Source: Streptomyces morookaense (GTDB lineage: Bacteria > Actinomycetota > Actinomycetes > Streptomycetales > Streptomycetaceae). Taken from it: DNA of 64,000 nucleotides. Position 1 is the stretch's first letter; each line of letters opens with the position of its first letter. Made by a program: the position numbers and the translations under genes. The stretch is from NCBI RefSeq assembly GCF_013030945.1, contig NZ_JABBXF010000051.1:28452-92451 (forward strand), read 5' to 3'. The notes beneath the pieces are model-generated. The model ran no database searches and was not told where the DNA came from. It saw only the letters and a list, made by a program, of their open reading frames with translations. Below, piece by piece: positions 27,970 through 34,995 of the stretch.

Positions 27970-29630
27970 GCCTGCTCGCCCTCGCGCATCGGGATGCGGA
28001 CCCCGCGGTCGGCCGCCACCGACTCGGCGATGTCGTAACCCGCGTCCACATGCCGGATGACGCCCATGCCCGGGTCGTTCGTCAGGACCCGGCGGATCTT
28101 CTCGCCGGCCAGCGGGGTGCCGTCCGCCACCGTGACCTGGCCCGCGTGGATCGAGCGGCCCATGCCGACGCCGCCGCCGTGGTGGAGGGAGACCCAGGAG
28201 GCGCCGGAGGCGACGTTCACCATGGCGTTGAGCAGCGGCCAGTCCGCGATCGCGTCCGAGCCGTCGAGCATGGCCTCGGTCTCGCGGTACGGGGAGGCCA
28301 CCGAGCCGCAGTCGAGGTGGTCGCGGCCGATGACGACGGGCGCGGACAGCTCGCCGCTCGCCACCATGTCGTTGAAGCGCTCGCCCGCGCGGTCGCGTTC
28401 GCCGTAGCCGAGCCAGCAGATGCGGGCCGGCAGGCCCTGGAAGTGGACGCGCTCGCCGGCCATCTTGATCCAGCGGGCGAGGGACTCGTTCTCGGGGAAG
28501 AGGTCGAGGATCGCGCGGTCGGTGGCCGCGATGTCCTTCGGGTCGCCGGACAGGGCCGCCCAGCGGAAGGGGCCCTTGCCCTCGCAGAACAGCGGCCGGA
28601 TGTAGGCGGGGACGAAGCCGGGGAAGGCGAACGCCCGCTCGTAGCCCGCCAACTGGGCCTCGCCGCGGATGGAGTTTCCGTAGTCGAAGACCTCGGCGCC
28701 CGCGTCCTGGAAGCCGACCATGGCCTCGACGTGCTTCGCCATGGACTCGCGGGCGCGGCGCGTGAAGTCGGCGGGCTTCTCGGCCGCGTAGGAGGCCATG
28801 TCGCCGAAGTCGATGCCGAGCGGCAGGTAGGCCAGCGGGTCGTGGGCGCTGGTCTGGTCCGTGACGATGTCGATGGGGGCGTTCATCGCCAGCAGCTGCG
28901 GGACGAGTTCGGCCGCGTTGCCGAGGACGCCGATGGACAGCGGGCGGCGGGCGTCGCGCGCCTCGGTCGCCAGTTGCAGGGCGTGGTCGAGGGAGTCGGC
29001 CTTGACGTCGAGGTAGCGGTGCTCGATGCGGCGCTCGATGGCGCGGGGGTCGCAGTCGATGCAGATGGCGACGCCGTCGTTCATGGTGACGGCCAGTGGC
29101 TGGGCGCCGCCCATGCCGCCGAGGCCGGCGGTCAGCGTGATGGTGCCGGCCAGGGTGCCGCCGAACCGCTTCGCGGCGACGGCGGCGAAGGTCTCGTAGG
29201 TGCCCTGGAGGATGCCCTGGGTGCCGATGTAGATCCACGAACCGGCCGTCATCTGGCCGTACATGGTGAGGCCGAGGGCCTCCAGGCGGCGGAACTCCTC
29301 CCAGTTGGCCCAGTCGCCGACGAGGTTGGAGTTGGCGATGAGGACGCGCGGGGCCCACTCGTGCGTCTGCATCACGCCGACGGGGCGGCCGGACTGCACG
29401 AGCATGGTCTCGTCCTGCTTCAGCGTCTGCAGGGTGCGGACCATCGCGTCGAACGAGCGCCAGTCGCGGGCGGCCTTGCCCGTGCCGCCGTAGACGACGA
29501 GCTTGTCGGGGTGCTCGGCGACTTCGGGGTCGAGGTTGTTCTGCAGCATCCGCAGGGCGGCTTCCTGCTGCCACCCCCGGGCGCTCAGCTCGGTGCCTCG
29601 CGGTGCTCGCACGGGTCGCGGTCCTGACAT
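27966..29630 (-). CDS. hutU: Urocanate hydratase
   Basis: Second step of histidine breakdown: hydration of urocanate to imidazolonepropionate, using tightly bound NAD+. 554 residues from the ATG at 29630, the usual size. Family landmarks include KLVVYGGTGKAARDW, QMTAGSWIYIGTQGILQGTY, YGNSIRGEAQ, CWLGYGERDRAG (with the conserved active-site Cys region) and GASWVSLHHGGGVGMGRS. It is the first gene of the hut operon; the upstream 70 bases contain a repeated heptamer that may bind a regulator. Histidine ammonia-lyase (hutH) is not in the window and must lie elsewhere. Confidence 0.97.
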   Translation of the reverse strand: MSGPRPVRAPRGTELSARGWQQEAALRMLQNNLDPEVAEHPDKLVVYGGTGKAARDWRSFDAMVRTLQTLKQDETMLVQSGRPVGVMQTHEWAPRVLIANSNLVGDWANWEEFRRLEALGLTMYGQMTAGSWIYIGTQGILQGTYETFAAVAAKRFGGTLAGTITLTAGLGGMGGAQPLAVTMNDGVAICIDCDPRAIERRIEHRYLDVKADSLDHALQLATEARDARRPLSIGVLGNAAELVPQLLAMNAPIDIVTDQTSAHDPLAYLPLGIDFGDMASYAAEKPADFTRRARESMAKHVEAMVGFQDAGAEVFDYGNSIRGEAQLAGYERAFAFPGFVPAYIRPLFCEGKGPFRWAALSGDPKDIAATDRAILDLFPENESLARWIKMAGERVHFQGLPARICWLGYGERDRAGERFNDMVASGELSAPVVIGRDHLDCGSVASPYRETEAMLDGSDAIADWPLLNAMVNVASGASWVSLHHGGGVGMGRSIHAGQVTVADGTPLAGEKIRRVLTNDPGMGVIRHVDAGYDIAESVAADRGVRIPMREGEQA

Positions 29631-29662
29631 GGGGCCCTGCCTCCCAGCCTCGATGGGCGCTC

Positions 29663-29698
29663 TGAATAGAACACTGCACATCTTGGGCCGGTGAATAG
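29663..29698 (-). promoter_or_regulatory. Repeated CTATTCA heptamer upstream of hutU
   Basis: Read on the hutU strand, CTATTCA occurs twice, with starts 29 bases apart, in the 70-base gap between the dehydrogenase operon and hutU. The pair covers the place where a hut promoter or operator is expected. Which protein binds it, if any, is unknown. Confidence 0.4.
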
Positions 29699-29700
29699 CA

Positions 29701-31116
29701 CTAGTCAACAGATGGGGGCTCCGGGTCGGCGGGACCGGCCAGGTCGGCGAGCCGGACGGGGTGGGCGAGCGGGCGGCGGTCCACGGCGAGCGGGTCGGCG
29801 GGCGGGTGGCCGAGCAGGCCGGCCGTCAGGTCGGCGGCGTTGCGCCCGCACATCCGGCCCTGACACGGGCCCAGGCCGACCCGGCAGGTGAGCTTCACGG
29901 CCCGCATCCCGTCCGCACCCCGCCCGAGGACGGCCTCGCACAGCTGCCCGTACGTCACCTCCTCGCAGCGGCAGATGCAGGTGTCCTCGCTCAGCCAGGT
30001 CGACCAGCCGTCGTGCAGCGGGTGGGCGGAGGCGAGCGCGGCGGCGAAGCGGCGGCCGGAGCGGACGCGCGCGGCGGCGGCCGCGATGCGTACGGGGCCG
30101 GCGTGGCCGGTGACGTCCGACGCGGCGGCCAGGCCCGCCAGTTCGCCCTCGGCCGCCGCGGCGGCGGCTCCGCCGATGCCGGTGAGCTCGCCGGCCGCGT
30201 ACACGCCGGGCACGGAGGTGGCCTGGCGGGCGTCGACGACGACGTGGCCGTCCCGGACGGCGCAGCCGGCGGCGAGCGGGAGTTCCAGCTGCGGGGTGAA
30301 GCCGTGGCCGACGCACACGGCGTCCACGGGCGCGACGATGCGCTCGCTGCCGGGGACGATGCGCCAGTGCGCATCCAGCCGGGCGACGGTGACCGCTTCG
30401 ACGCGGCCGTCGCCGTGCGCCGCGACGACCGCACGGCGGGTCCGGTACGGGACGCGCCTCCGCGCCAACTCCGCGGCGTACGCGCCCAGTTCGGCCACCC
30501 TGGCCGGTCCCCCGTCGAACAGCGCCACGAGCGGACGGCGCAGCCAGCGGGCCGGGTTGCCGGCCTCGTACACGCCCAGCACCCGGGCCCCGGCCCCGAG
30601 CAGCGAGGTTGCGACCGGCAGCAGGAACGGGCCCGTCCCGGAGACCACCACGCGCCGGCCGACGGCCAGCCGCTGCCCCTTGGCCAGCGCCTGGGCGGCG
30701 CCGGCCGTGACGACGCCGGGCAGATCCCCGCCGGGAAAGGGCAGTGCGCGGTCGTAGGCGCCGGTGCACAGCACCAGCGCATCGGCCGGGAGCGTACGGA
30801 CGGGCCGCCCCGCGGCGTCGGCGGGACCCTGCTGGAGGTGCACGAGGTGGCTGCCGGTGTGCGGCCCCGGTTCGAGGGCGCATACGGTGGCGCGGGCCAG
30901 GTGCTCGATGCGCGGTTGCGCGGTGACGGCGCGCTCCAGCGGATGCGCCCGCCGCGAGCCGGCACCCACCGCGGGCTGCCGGTGGTACTGCCCTCCGATG
31001 CGCTCCCCGCTGTCGACGAGCACCACCCGCGCGCCCCCACGAGCGGCACCCAACGCGGCCCGCACTCCCGCGGGCCCGGCTCCCACCACGACGACGCGCG
31101 GCGTCGATCCGCTCAC
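29701..31116 (-). CDS. NAD(P)/FAD-dependent oxidoreductase with C-terminal [2Fe-2S] domain (HcnB/NoxA/OoxA type)
   Basis: 471 residues from a GTG at 31116 that overlaps the stop of the small ferredoxin-like gene. The FAD-binding fold starts with VVVVGAGPAGVRAALGAARGG, a second nucleotide site is RRVVVSGTGPFLLPVATSLLG, and SVPGVYAAGELTGIGGA closes the domain. The C terminus has Cys pairs CICRCEE and GPCQGRMCGR, a BFD-like [2Fe-2S] module. Together with the next two genes it forms the three-subunit architecture of hydrogen cyanide synthase, opine oxidases and D-hydroxyproline or proline dehydrogenases. It is probably the electron-transfer subunit of an amino-acid dehydrogenase. Substrate unknown. 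Confidence 0.88.
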   Translation of the reverse strand: MSGSTPRVVVVGAGPAGVRAALGAARGGARVVLVDSGERIGGQYHRQPAVGAGSRRAHPLERAVTAQPRIEHLARATVCALEPGPHTGSHLVHLQQGPADAAGRPVRTLPADALVLCTGAYDRALPFPGGDLPGVVTAGAAQALAKGQRLAVGRRVVVSGTGPFLLPVATSLLGAGARVLGVYEAGNPARWLRRPLVALFDGGPARVAELGAYAAELARRRVPYRTRRAVVAAHGDGRVEAVTVARLDAHWRIVPGSERIVAPVDAVCVGHGFTPQLELPLAAGCAVRDGHVVVDARQATSVPGVYAAGELTGIGGAAAAAAEGELAGLAAASDVTGHAGPVRIAAAAARVRSGRRFAAALASAHPLHDGWSTWLSEDTCICRCEEVTYGQLCEAVLGRGADGMRAVKLTCRVGLGPCQGRMCGRNAADLTAGLLGHPPADPLAVDRRPLAHPVRLADLAGPADPEPPSVD

Positions 31117-31421
31117 GCGCCGCTCCCGGCGGCGGGCTGCCCCGACGGGTCGTCGGGAGGGGGTGCGGCCGCGGCAGGCGAGCCCGTCTCGATCCGGTCC
31201 CCGTCGCGGACTTCGCGTCTGCAAGCCCTCACGCCCGCAAGGCCGTTGACCGTGACCAGGCAGTCGTAGCAGACGCCGATCCCGCAGAACACACCGCGCG
31301 GGCGGCCCCCGTGGCGGGTCCTCCGCCAGGACGTGCGGCCCGTCGACAGCAGGACGGCCGCCACGGTCTGTCCGGGGCGGGCCGGGTGCGGGGCGCCGTC
31401 CACGTGAACGGTCAGGGGCAT
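31113..31421 (-). CDS. (2Fe-2S)-binding small subunit (HcnA/OoxX type)
   Basis: 102 residues with a beta-grasp ferredoxin-like core. It includes LTVHVDGAPHPARPGQTVAA and the cluster motif CGIGVCYDC with a fourth Cys in VRACRR. Such proteins are fixed small subunits between two flavoproteins in multimeric amino-acid dehydrogenases. It overlaps both neighbours: its start lies within the last codons of the upstream flavoprotein and its stop overlaps the next start (GTGA). All three are thus translated together. The Pro/Ala-rich tail of about 20 residues is unlikely to be structured. Confidence 0.9.
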   Translation of the reverse strand: MPLTVHVDGAPHPARPGQTVAAVLLSTGRTSWRRTRHGGRPRGVFCGIGVCYDCLVTVNGLAGVRACRREVRDGDRIETGSPAAAAPPPDDPSGQPAAGSGA

Positions 31422-32677
31422 GGGTTCTCCTTCGTGAAGCCCGTGGGGCCCGTGAAACCCAGGCCCGGGCGGGCCACCCGGAACGGCCGGGGGTCGGTGA
31501 GCGGGGACTCGCCGGTGTGCAGCTGGGCGAGGAGTTCGCCGGTCGCCGCGGCGAGGCCGACGCCCGCGCCCTCGTGGCCGGTCGCGTGCCAGAGGCCGGG
31601 CAGGCGCGGGTCCTCGCCGATGACGGGCAGGTGGTCGGGGGTGTACGGGCGGAAACCGCCGTACGCGCGCACCACCGGCACGTCCGCGAGCACCGGGAAC
31701 AGCCGCACCGCGCCGCGCGCCAGGGCGCTCATCACCTCCAGGCGCAGGGTCTCGTCGAAGCCGCAGCGCTGCCAGCTGGAACCGATCAGCACCGTCCCGG
31801 CCGGGGTCGCCTCGATCACGGCCGCGGTGCGCAGCGCGACGTCCCCGCTGCCGGCCGCGTCGGCGTACCCCGCGTCGTACACCTTGTGCCGCACGGTGCC
31901 CGGCGGCAGCGGCCCGGTGACCAGGACCGTGCCGCGCCGGGGCAGCACGGGCAGCGGCGCACCGGCCGCCTCGGCGAAGCGGCCGGCCCACGGGCCGCAC
32001 GCGTTGACGACCGCGCCGCACGGCACCCGCCCGTCGGAGGTGCACAGGGCGGTGACCCTGCCGCCCGCCCCCGTCTCGACGCCGAGCGCCCGCACTCCCG
32101 TACGGACCCCGCCGCCCCGGGCCCGTACGGCGGCGAGCAGCGCGGTCGCGGCGAGCACGGGATGCAGCTGGGCGTCCTGCGGATAGTGCACGGCGGCCCG
32201 GACGTCCGGGGTGAGGTGCGGTTCGTACGCGGCCGCCTCGCCGGGCGCGAGGCCGTGCGCCTCGACGCCCGCGGCGCGCTGCGCGGAGGCGGCGGCGCCG
32301 AGCGCGGCGGCGGCGTCCTCGTCGGTGGCGACGACGAGCCCGCCCTTGGGCTCGTACTCGCACGCGGCGCGCCCCGGCCCGAGCTCCTCGCGCAGCGCGG
32401 CCAGGAGCGCGGGCCAGCGCCGTAAGGAGGCCTGGGCGAGGGTCAGTCCGGGGCCGGGCGGTTTGTCGGAGACGAGCAGGTTGCCCTCGCCGCGGGCGGT
32501 GGTCTCCCCGACGGCCGGTCCGCGGTCGACCACGAGCACGCCCACCCCGCGCCGCCCGAGCGCCTCGGCACAGGCCGCGCCGATGATGCCGGCGCCGATG
32601 ACCACGACGTCGGCGCCTTCCCGCTCGCGCTGAGCGTCTGAACGAATGTCCTGCCGTAGAACGCGCACGAATCGCAC
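31412..32677 (-). CDS. FAD-dependent amino-acid oxidase/dehydrogenase subunit (DadA/SoxB type), contains a TTA codon
   Basis: 421 residues from a GTG at 32677, preceded by AGGGA. The N-terminal FAD fold is ADVVVIGAGIIGAACAEALG, and the DAO-type C-terminal GFRPYTPDHLPVIGEDPRLPGLWHATGHEGAGVGLA is split here only for description: its key parts are GFRPYTPDHLPVIGE and GHEGAGVGLA. It should oxidise an imino- or D-amino acid and pass electrons to the [2Fe-2S] and FAD subunits encoded next. A TTA leucine codon is in frame at 32423-32425 (QASLRRW). TTA is read by bldA tRNA in Streptomyces, so translation of this first gene of the operon may depend on bldA. Confidence 0.89.
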   Translation of the reverse strand: MRFVRVLRQDIRSDAQREREGADVVVIGAGIIGAACAEALGRRGVGVLVVDRGPAVGETTARGEGNLLVSDKPPGPGLTLAQASLRRWPALLAALREELGPGRAACEYEPKGGLVVATDEDAAAALGAAASAQRAAGVEAHGLAPGEAAAYEPHLTPDVRAAVHYPQDAQLHPVLAATALLAAVRARGGGVRTGVRALGVETGAGGRVTALCTSDGRVPCGAVVNACGPWAGRFAEAAGAPLPVLPRRGTVLVTGPLPPGTVRHKVYDAGYADAAGSGDVALRTAAVIEATPAGTVLIGSSWQRCGFDETLRLEVMSALARGAVRLFPVLADVPVVRAYGGFRPYTPDHLPVIGEDPRLPGLWHATGHEGAGVGLAAATGELLAQLHTGESPLTDPRPFRVARPGLGFTGPTGFTKENPCP

Positions 32678-32746
32678 CGCCGTTCCCTGTGGGACGCCGC
32701 GAAGCTAGCCGCCTCGCGGCGGGCGGGTCAACACCACGGGGGCGGT

Positions 32747-32783
32747 GCGCCCCGAAGGGGCGCGGGGAACTGCGCGATCAGCC
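32747..32783 (+). repeat. Dispersed palindromic repeat, intact copy
   Basis: The 17-bp palindrome GCGCCCCGAAGGGGCGC is followed directly by GGGGAACTGCGCGATCAGCC. This is one of the best-preserved copies. It lies in the 239-base gap between the divergent dehydrogenase operon and the decarboxylase-like gene, facing a second copy in the opposite direction. Confidence 0.8.
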
Positions 32784-32861
32784 CCCACCGGCCTGCAGCC
32801 GACGCACCACCCCAGGGGGTCCGGGGTGCAGCCCCGGGTGCCTCGACTGCGGGCGCATCGT

Positions 32862-32899
32862 GGTTGCTCGCGCAGTTCCTCGCGCCCCTTGCGGGGCGC
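32862..32899 (-). repeat. Dispersed palindromic repeat, inverted copy
   Basis: Read on the minus strand, GCGCCCCGCAAGGGGCGC is followed by GAGGAACTGCGCGAGCAACC. Together with the copy at 32747 it makes a large inverted pair about 80 bases apart. It ends 17 bases before the start of the decarboxylase-like gene, so a hairpin here could affect that gene's leader. Confidence 0.75.
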
Positions 32900-32916
32900 A
32901 TGGCACAGTCGGCGGC

Positions 32917-34236
32917 ATGAGAACCGTCGAAGACCGACGGCACCGTGCCGTCGAGGACGCCGTGCGGCAGGGGATCGTCGGTCCGCAGCAGCCCGTCGCC
33001 GGGTTTCTCGACGTGGACGCGATCCGCGACGCCGCCCGGACGCTGCGCGAGGCATTCCGCGCGCCCCGCGTCCTGCACACCTTCGCCGTCAAGGCCGCCC
33101 CGCTCGTCCCCGTCCTCCGTCTCCTCGCCGACGAGGGCCTCGGCTGCGAGGTCGCCAGCCCCGGCGAACTCGCCCTCGCCCGGGCGGCGGGAACATCACC
33201 CGCCCGCACCGTGCTCGACTCCCCCGCCAAGACGGGCGCCGAACTGCGCGAGGCCCTCGCGCTCGGCATCGCCGTCAACGCCGACAGCCGCGAGGAGCTC
33301 GCACGGCTGGACGCGCTCGTCCAGTCCGCACCGACCTCCTCCACGCTCGGCCTGCGCGTCAACCCGCAGGTCGGCGGCGGCAGCATCGGCGCCCTGAGCA
33401 CGGCCACCGCCACGTCCAAGTTCGGCATCGCACTGCGCGACGAAGGGGCGCGCGCATGGCTGCTCCGCGCCTGCGCGGAGCGCCCCTGGCTCACGCGGCT
33501 GCACGCCCACGTCGGCTCGCAGGGGTGCCCGCCCGAGCTGATGGCCGAGGGCGTGCGGGCCGTGTACGAGCTGGCCGAGGAGGTCAACGCGGCCGCCGGG
33601 CGGCAGCAGATCGCGACGCTCGACATCGGCGGCGGGCTGCCCGTCAACTTCTCCTCCGACGAGGTCACCCCCACCTTCCACGACTACGCCCGGCTGCTGG
33701 CCGGCACCGTCCACGGCCTGTTCGACGGCCGCTACGGCCTGGTGACGGAGTTCGGCCGGTCGCTGCTCGCCAAGAGCGGCATGGTGCTGGCCCGCGTCGA
33801 GTACACCAAGTCGGCGGGCGGCCGCCGGATCGCGGTGACGCATGCGGGGGCGCAGCTGGCCGTGCGGACGGTGTTCGCGCCGGAGTCGTGGCCGCTGCGG
33901 GTGGCCGCGTACGACGCGCAGGGGCGGCCGAGGACGGGACCGGCGGTGGCCCAGGACGTGGCGGGACCGTGCTGCTTCGCCGGCGACCTGGTCGCCGTGG
34001 ACCGGCCGCTGCCGCCGCTGGAGGCGGGTGACCACGTCGCACTGCTGGACACCGGCGCGTACTACTTCGCTCACCACTACGCGTACAACTCGCTCCCCCG
34101 GCCGGGGGTTTACGGCTACACGGCCGCAGAAGGCGAGACCACTCGGTTCGTCACCGTCCGTTCGCCGCAGACACTCGCCGAACTGGTTGCCGAAGGCGGC
34201 GCCGCGCACGCGGCAGATCTCACCGCCCTGCGGTGA
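32917..34236 (+). CDS. PLP-dependent decarboxylase, fold type III (diaminopimelate decarboxylase-like)
   Basis: 439 residues from the ATG at 32917. The alanine-racemase-like barrel carries the PLP lysine in HTFAVKAAPLVPVL near residue 60, then HVGSQGC, DIGGGLPVNFSSDEV and TEFGRSLLAKSGMVLARVEY. The C-terminal domain has DTGAYYFAHHYAYNSLPRPG. The EPGR motif common in diaminopimelate decarboxylase is replaced by TEFGR, and this is a distinct subfamily. It may decarboxylate a basic or imino amino acid. Divergence from an amino-acid dehydrogenase operon suggests a shared catabolic role. Its end overlaps the convergent membrane gene by 17 bases. Confidence 0.87.
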   Translation: MRTVEDRRHRAVEDAVRQGIVGPQQPVAGFLDVDAIRDAARTLREAFRAPRVLHTFAVKAAPLVPVLRLLADEGLGCEVASPGELALARAAGTSPARTVLDSPAKTGAELREALALGIAVNADSREELARLDALVQSAPTSSTLGLRVNPQVGGGSIGALSTATATSKFGIALRDEGARAWLLRACAERPWLTRLHAHVGSQGCPPELMAEGVRAVYELAEEVNAAAGRQQIATLDIGGGLPVNFSSDEVTPTFHDYARLLAGTVHGLFDGRYGLVTEFGRSLLAKSGMVLARVEYTKSAGGRRIAVTHAGAQLAVRTVFAPESWPLRVAAYDAQGRPRTGPAVAQDVAGPCCFAGDLVAVDRPLPPLEAGDHVALLDTGAYYFAHHYAYNSLPRPGVYGYTAAEGETTRFVTVRSPQTLAELVAEGGAAHAADLTALR

Positions 34237-34792
34237 CCTTCGCACCGCCGGGTGCGGCGTCGCCCGCGGCGAGCCCGGTGGTCAGGTAGCCGGTCACCCG
34301 CGGGGCGGCGGGGCTCGCCTGGGCCCACTCGGCACGCACCCACAGCAGCGCCTCGCCGCTGCGCTCCAGCGCACCCAGCCACCGGGCCTTCGCCCACAGC
34401 CCGGCACCGGCCCCGGCCAGCCCGAGGCCGACGGCGCACGGGAGCGCGAAGGAGGAGCCGACGGCGACGAGGAAGCCCAGGAGCAGCCACCAGCGGTGCG
34501 CACGGCGCCAGTTCCGCACGGTGACGGCGCGGTCCTGCAGGAAGACGGCCCGCCCGGCACGGGACGCACTGCGCGCGAGCTCCGTATAGCGCTTGCGGCG
34601 CACGGCGAAGACGACGGCGGCCGCGATCAGGAACAGCGCGGCACCGGCGAGCACGCCGATGCGCAGGCCGGTGAGCCCCGGTACGAAGGCGCCGATACCG
34701 GCGCCGAGCAGCCCGGACCACCAGAGCCAGCCGGCGGGCGCCCGGACGATCACCGCCACCCGTGCCAGTGCGTACTTGCTGCCGCCGCTCAC
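34220..34792 (-). CDS. Membrane protein of unknown function
   Basis: 190 residues from a GTG at 34792, preceded by GGAGGTCCGAAC. Four hydrophobic segments are visible: WLWWSGLLGAGIGAFVPGL, IGVLAGAALFLIAAAVVFAV, WWLLLGFLVAVGSSF and ALPCAVGLGLAGAGAGLW. A basic loop between the second and third segments carries RRKRYTELARSASRAG. The soluble C terminus is short. I do not recognise a family, and the neighbours give no functional hint. Confidence 0.72.
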   Translation of the reverse strand: MSGGSKYALARVAVIVRAPAGWLWWSGLLGAGIGAFVPGLTGLRIGVLAGAALFLIAAAVVFAVRRKRYTELARSASRAGRAVFLQDRAVTVRNWRRAHRWWLLLGFLVAVGSSFALPCAVGLGLAGAGAGLWAKARWLGALERSGEALLWVRAEWAQASPAAPRVTGYLTTGLAAGDAAPGGAKVTAGR

Positions 34793-34895
34793 GTTCGGAC
34801 CTCCTCGTTCCGGATCGGATTTCCGGTGCGGAAGGGTAGCGGGGCTTTCTGAGAGCGGGCTGAGTGGCGGCCGGGGCGCTAGCCCACTCGGAGTC

Positions 34896-34935
34896 ATACC
34901 GCGGTATCACACGGGACTTGGCCCCGTCGTGTGAT
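34896..34935 (+). promoter_or_regulatory. Two overlapping inverted repeats upstream of the secreted hydrolase
   Basis: A perfect 12-bp palindrome ATACCGCGGTAT (34896-34907) partly overlaps a second inverted repeat, ATCACACG (34906-34913) and CGTGTGAT (34928-34935). They end 60 bases before the hydrolase start, where a promoter should lie. Such nested palindromes often are operators for dimeric regulators. No adjacent regulator gene points to one. Confidence 0.5.
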
Positions 34936-34995
34936 GAGTCACGGGCCGCCCGATCCCTACGCTCGTCGTATCAGACGAACGGAAGGATCCACGCC

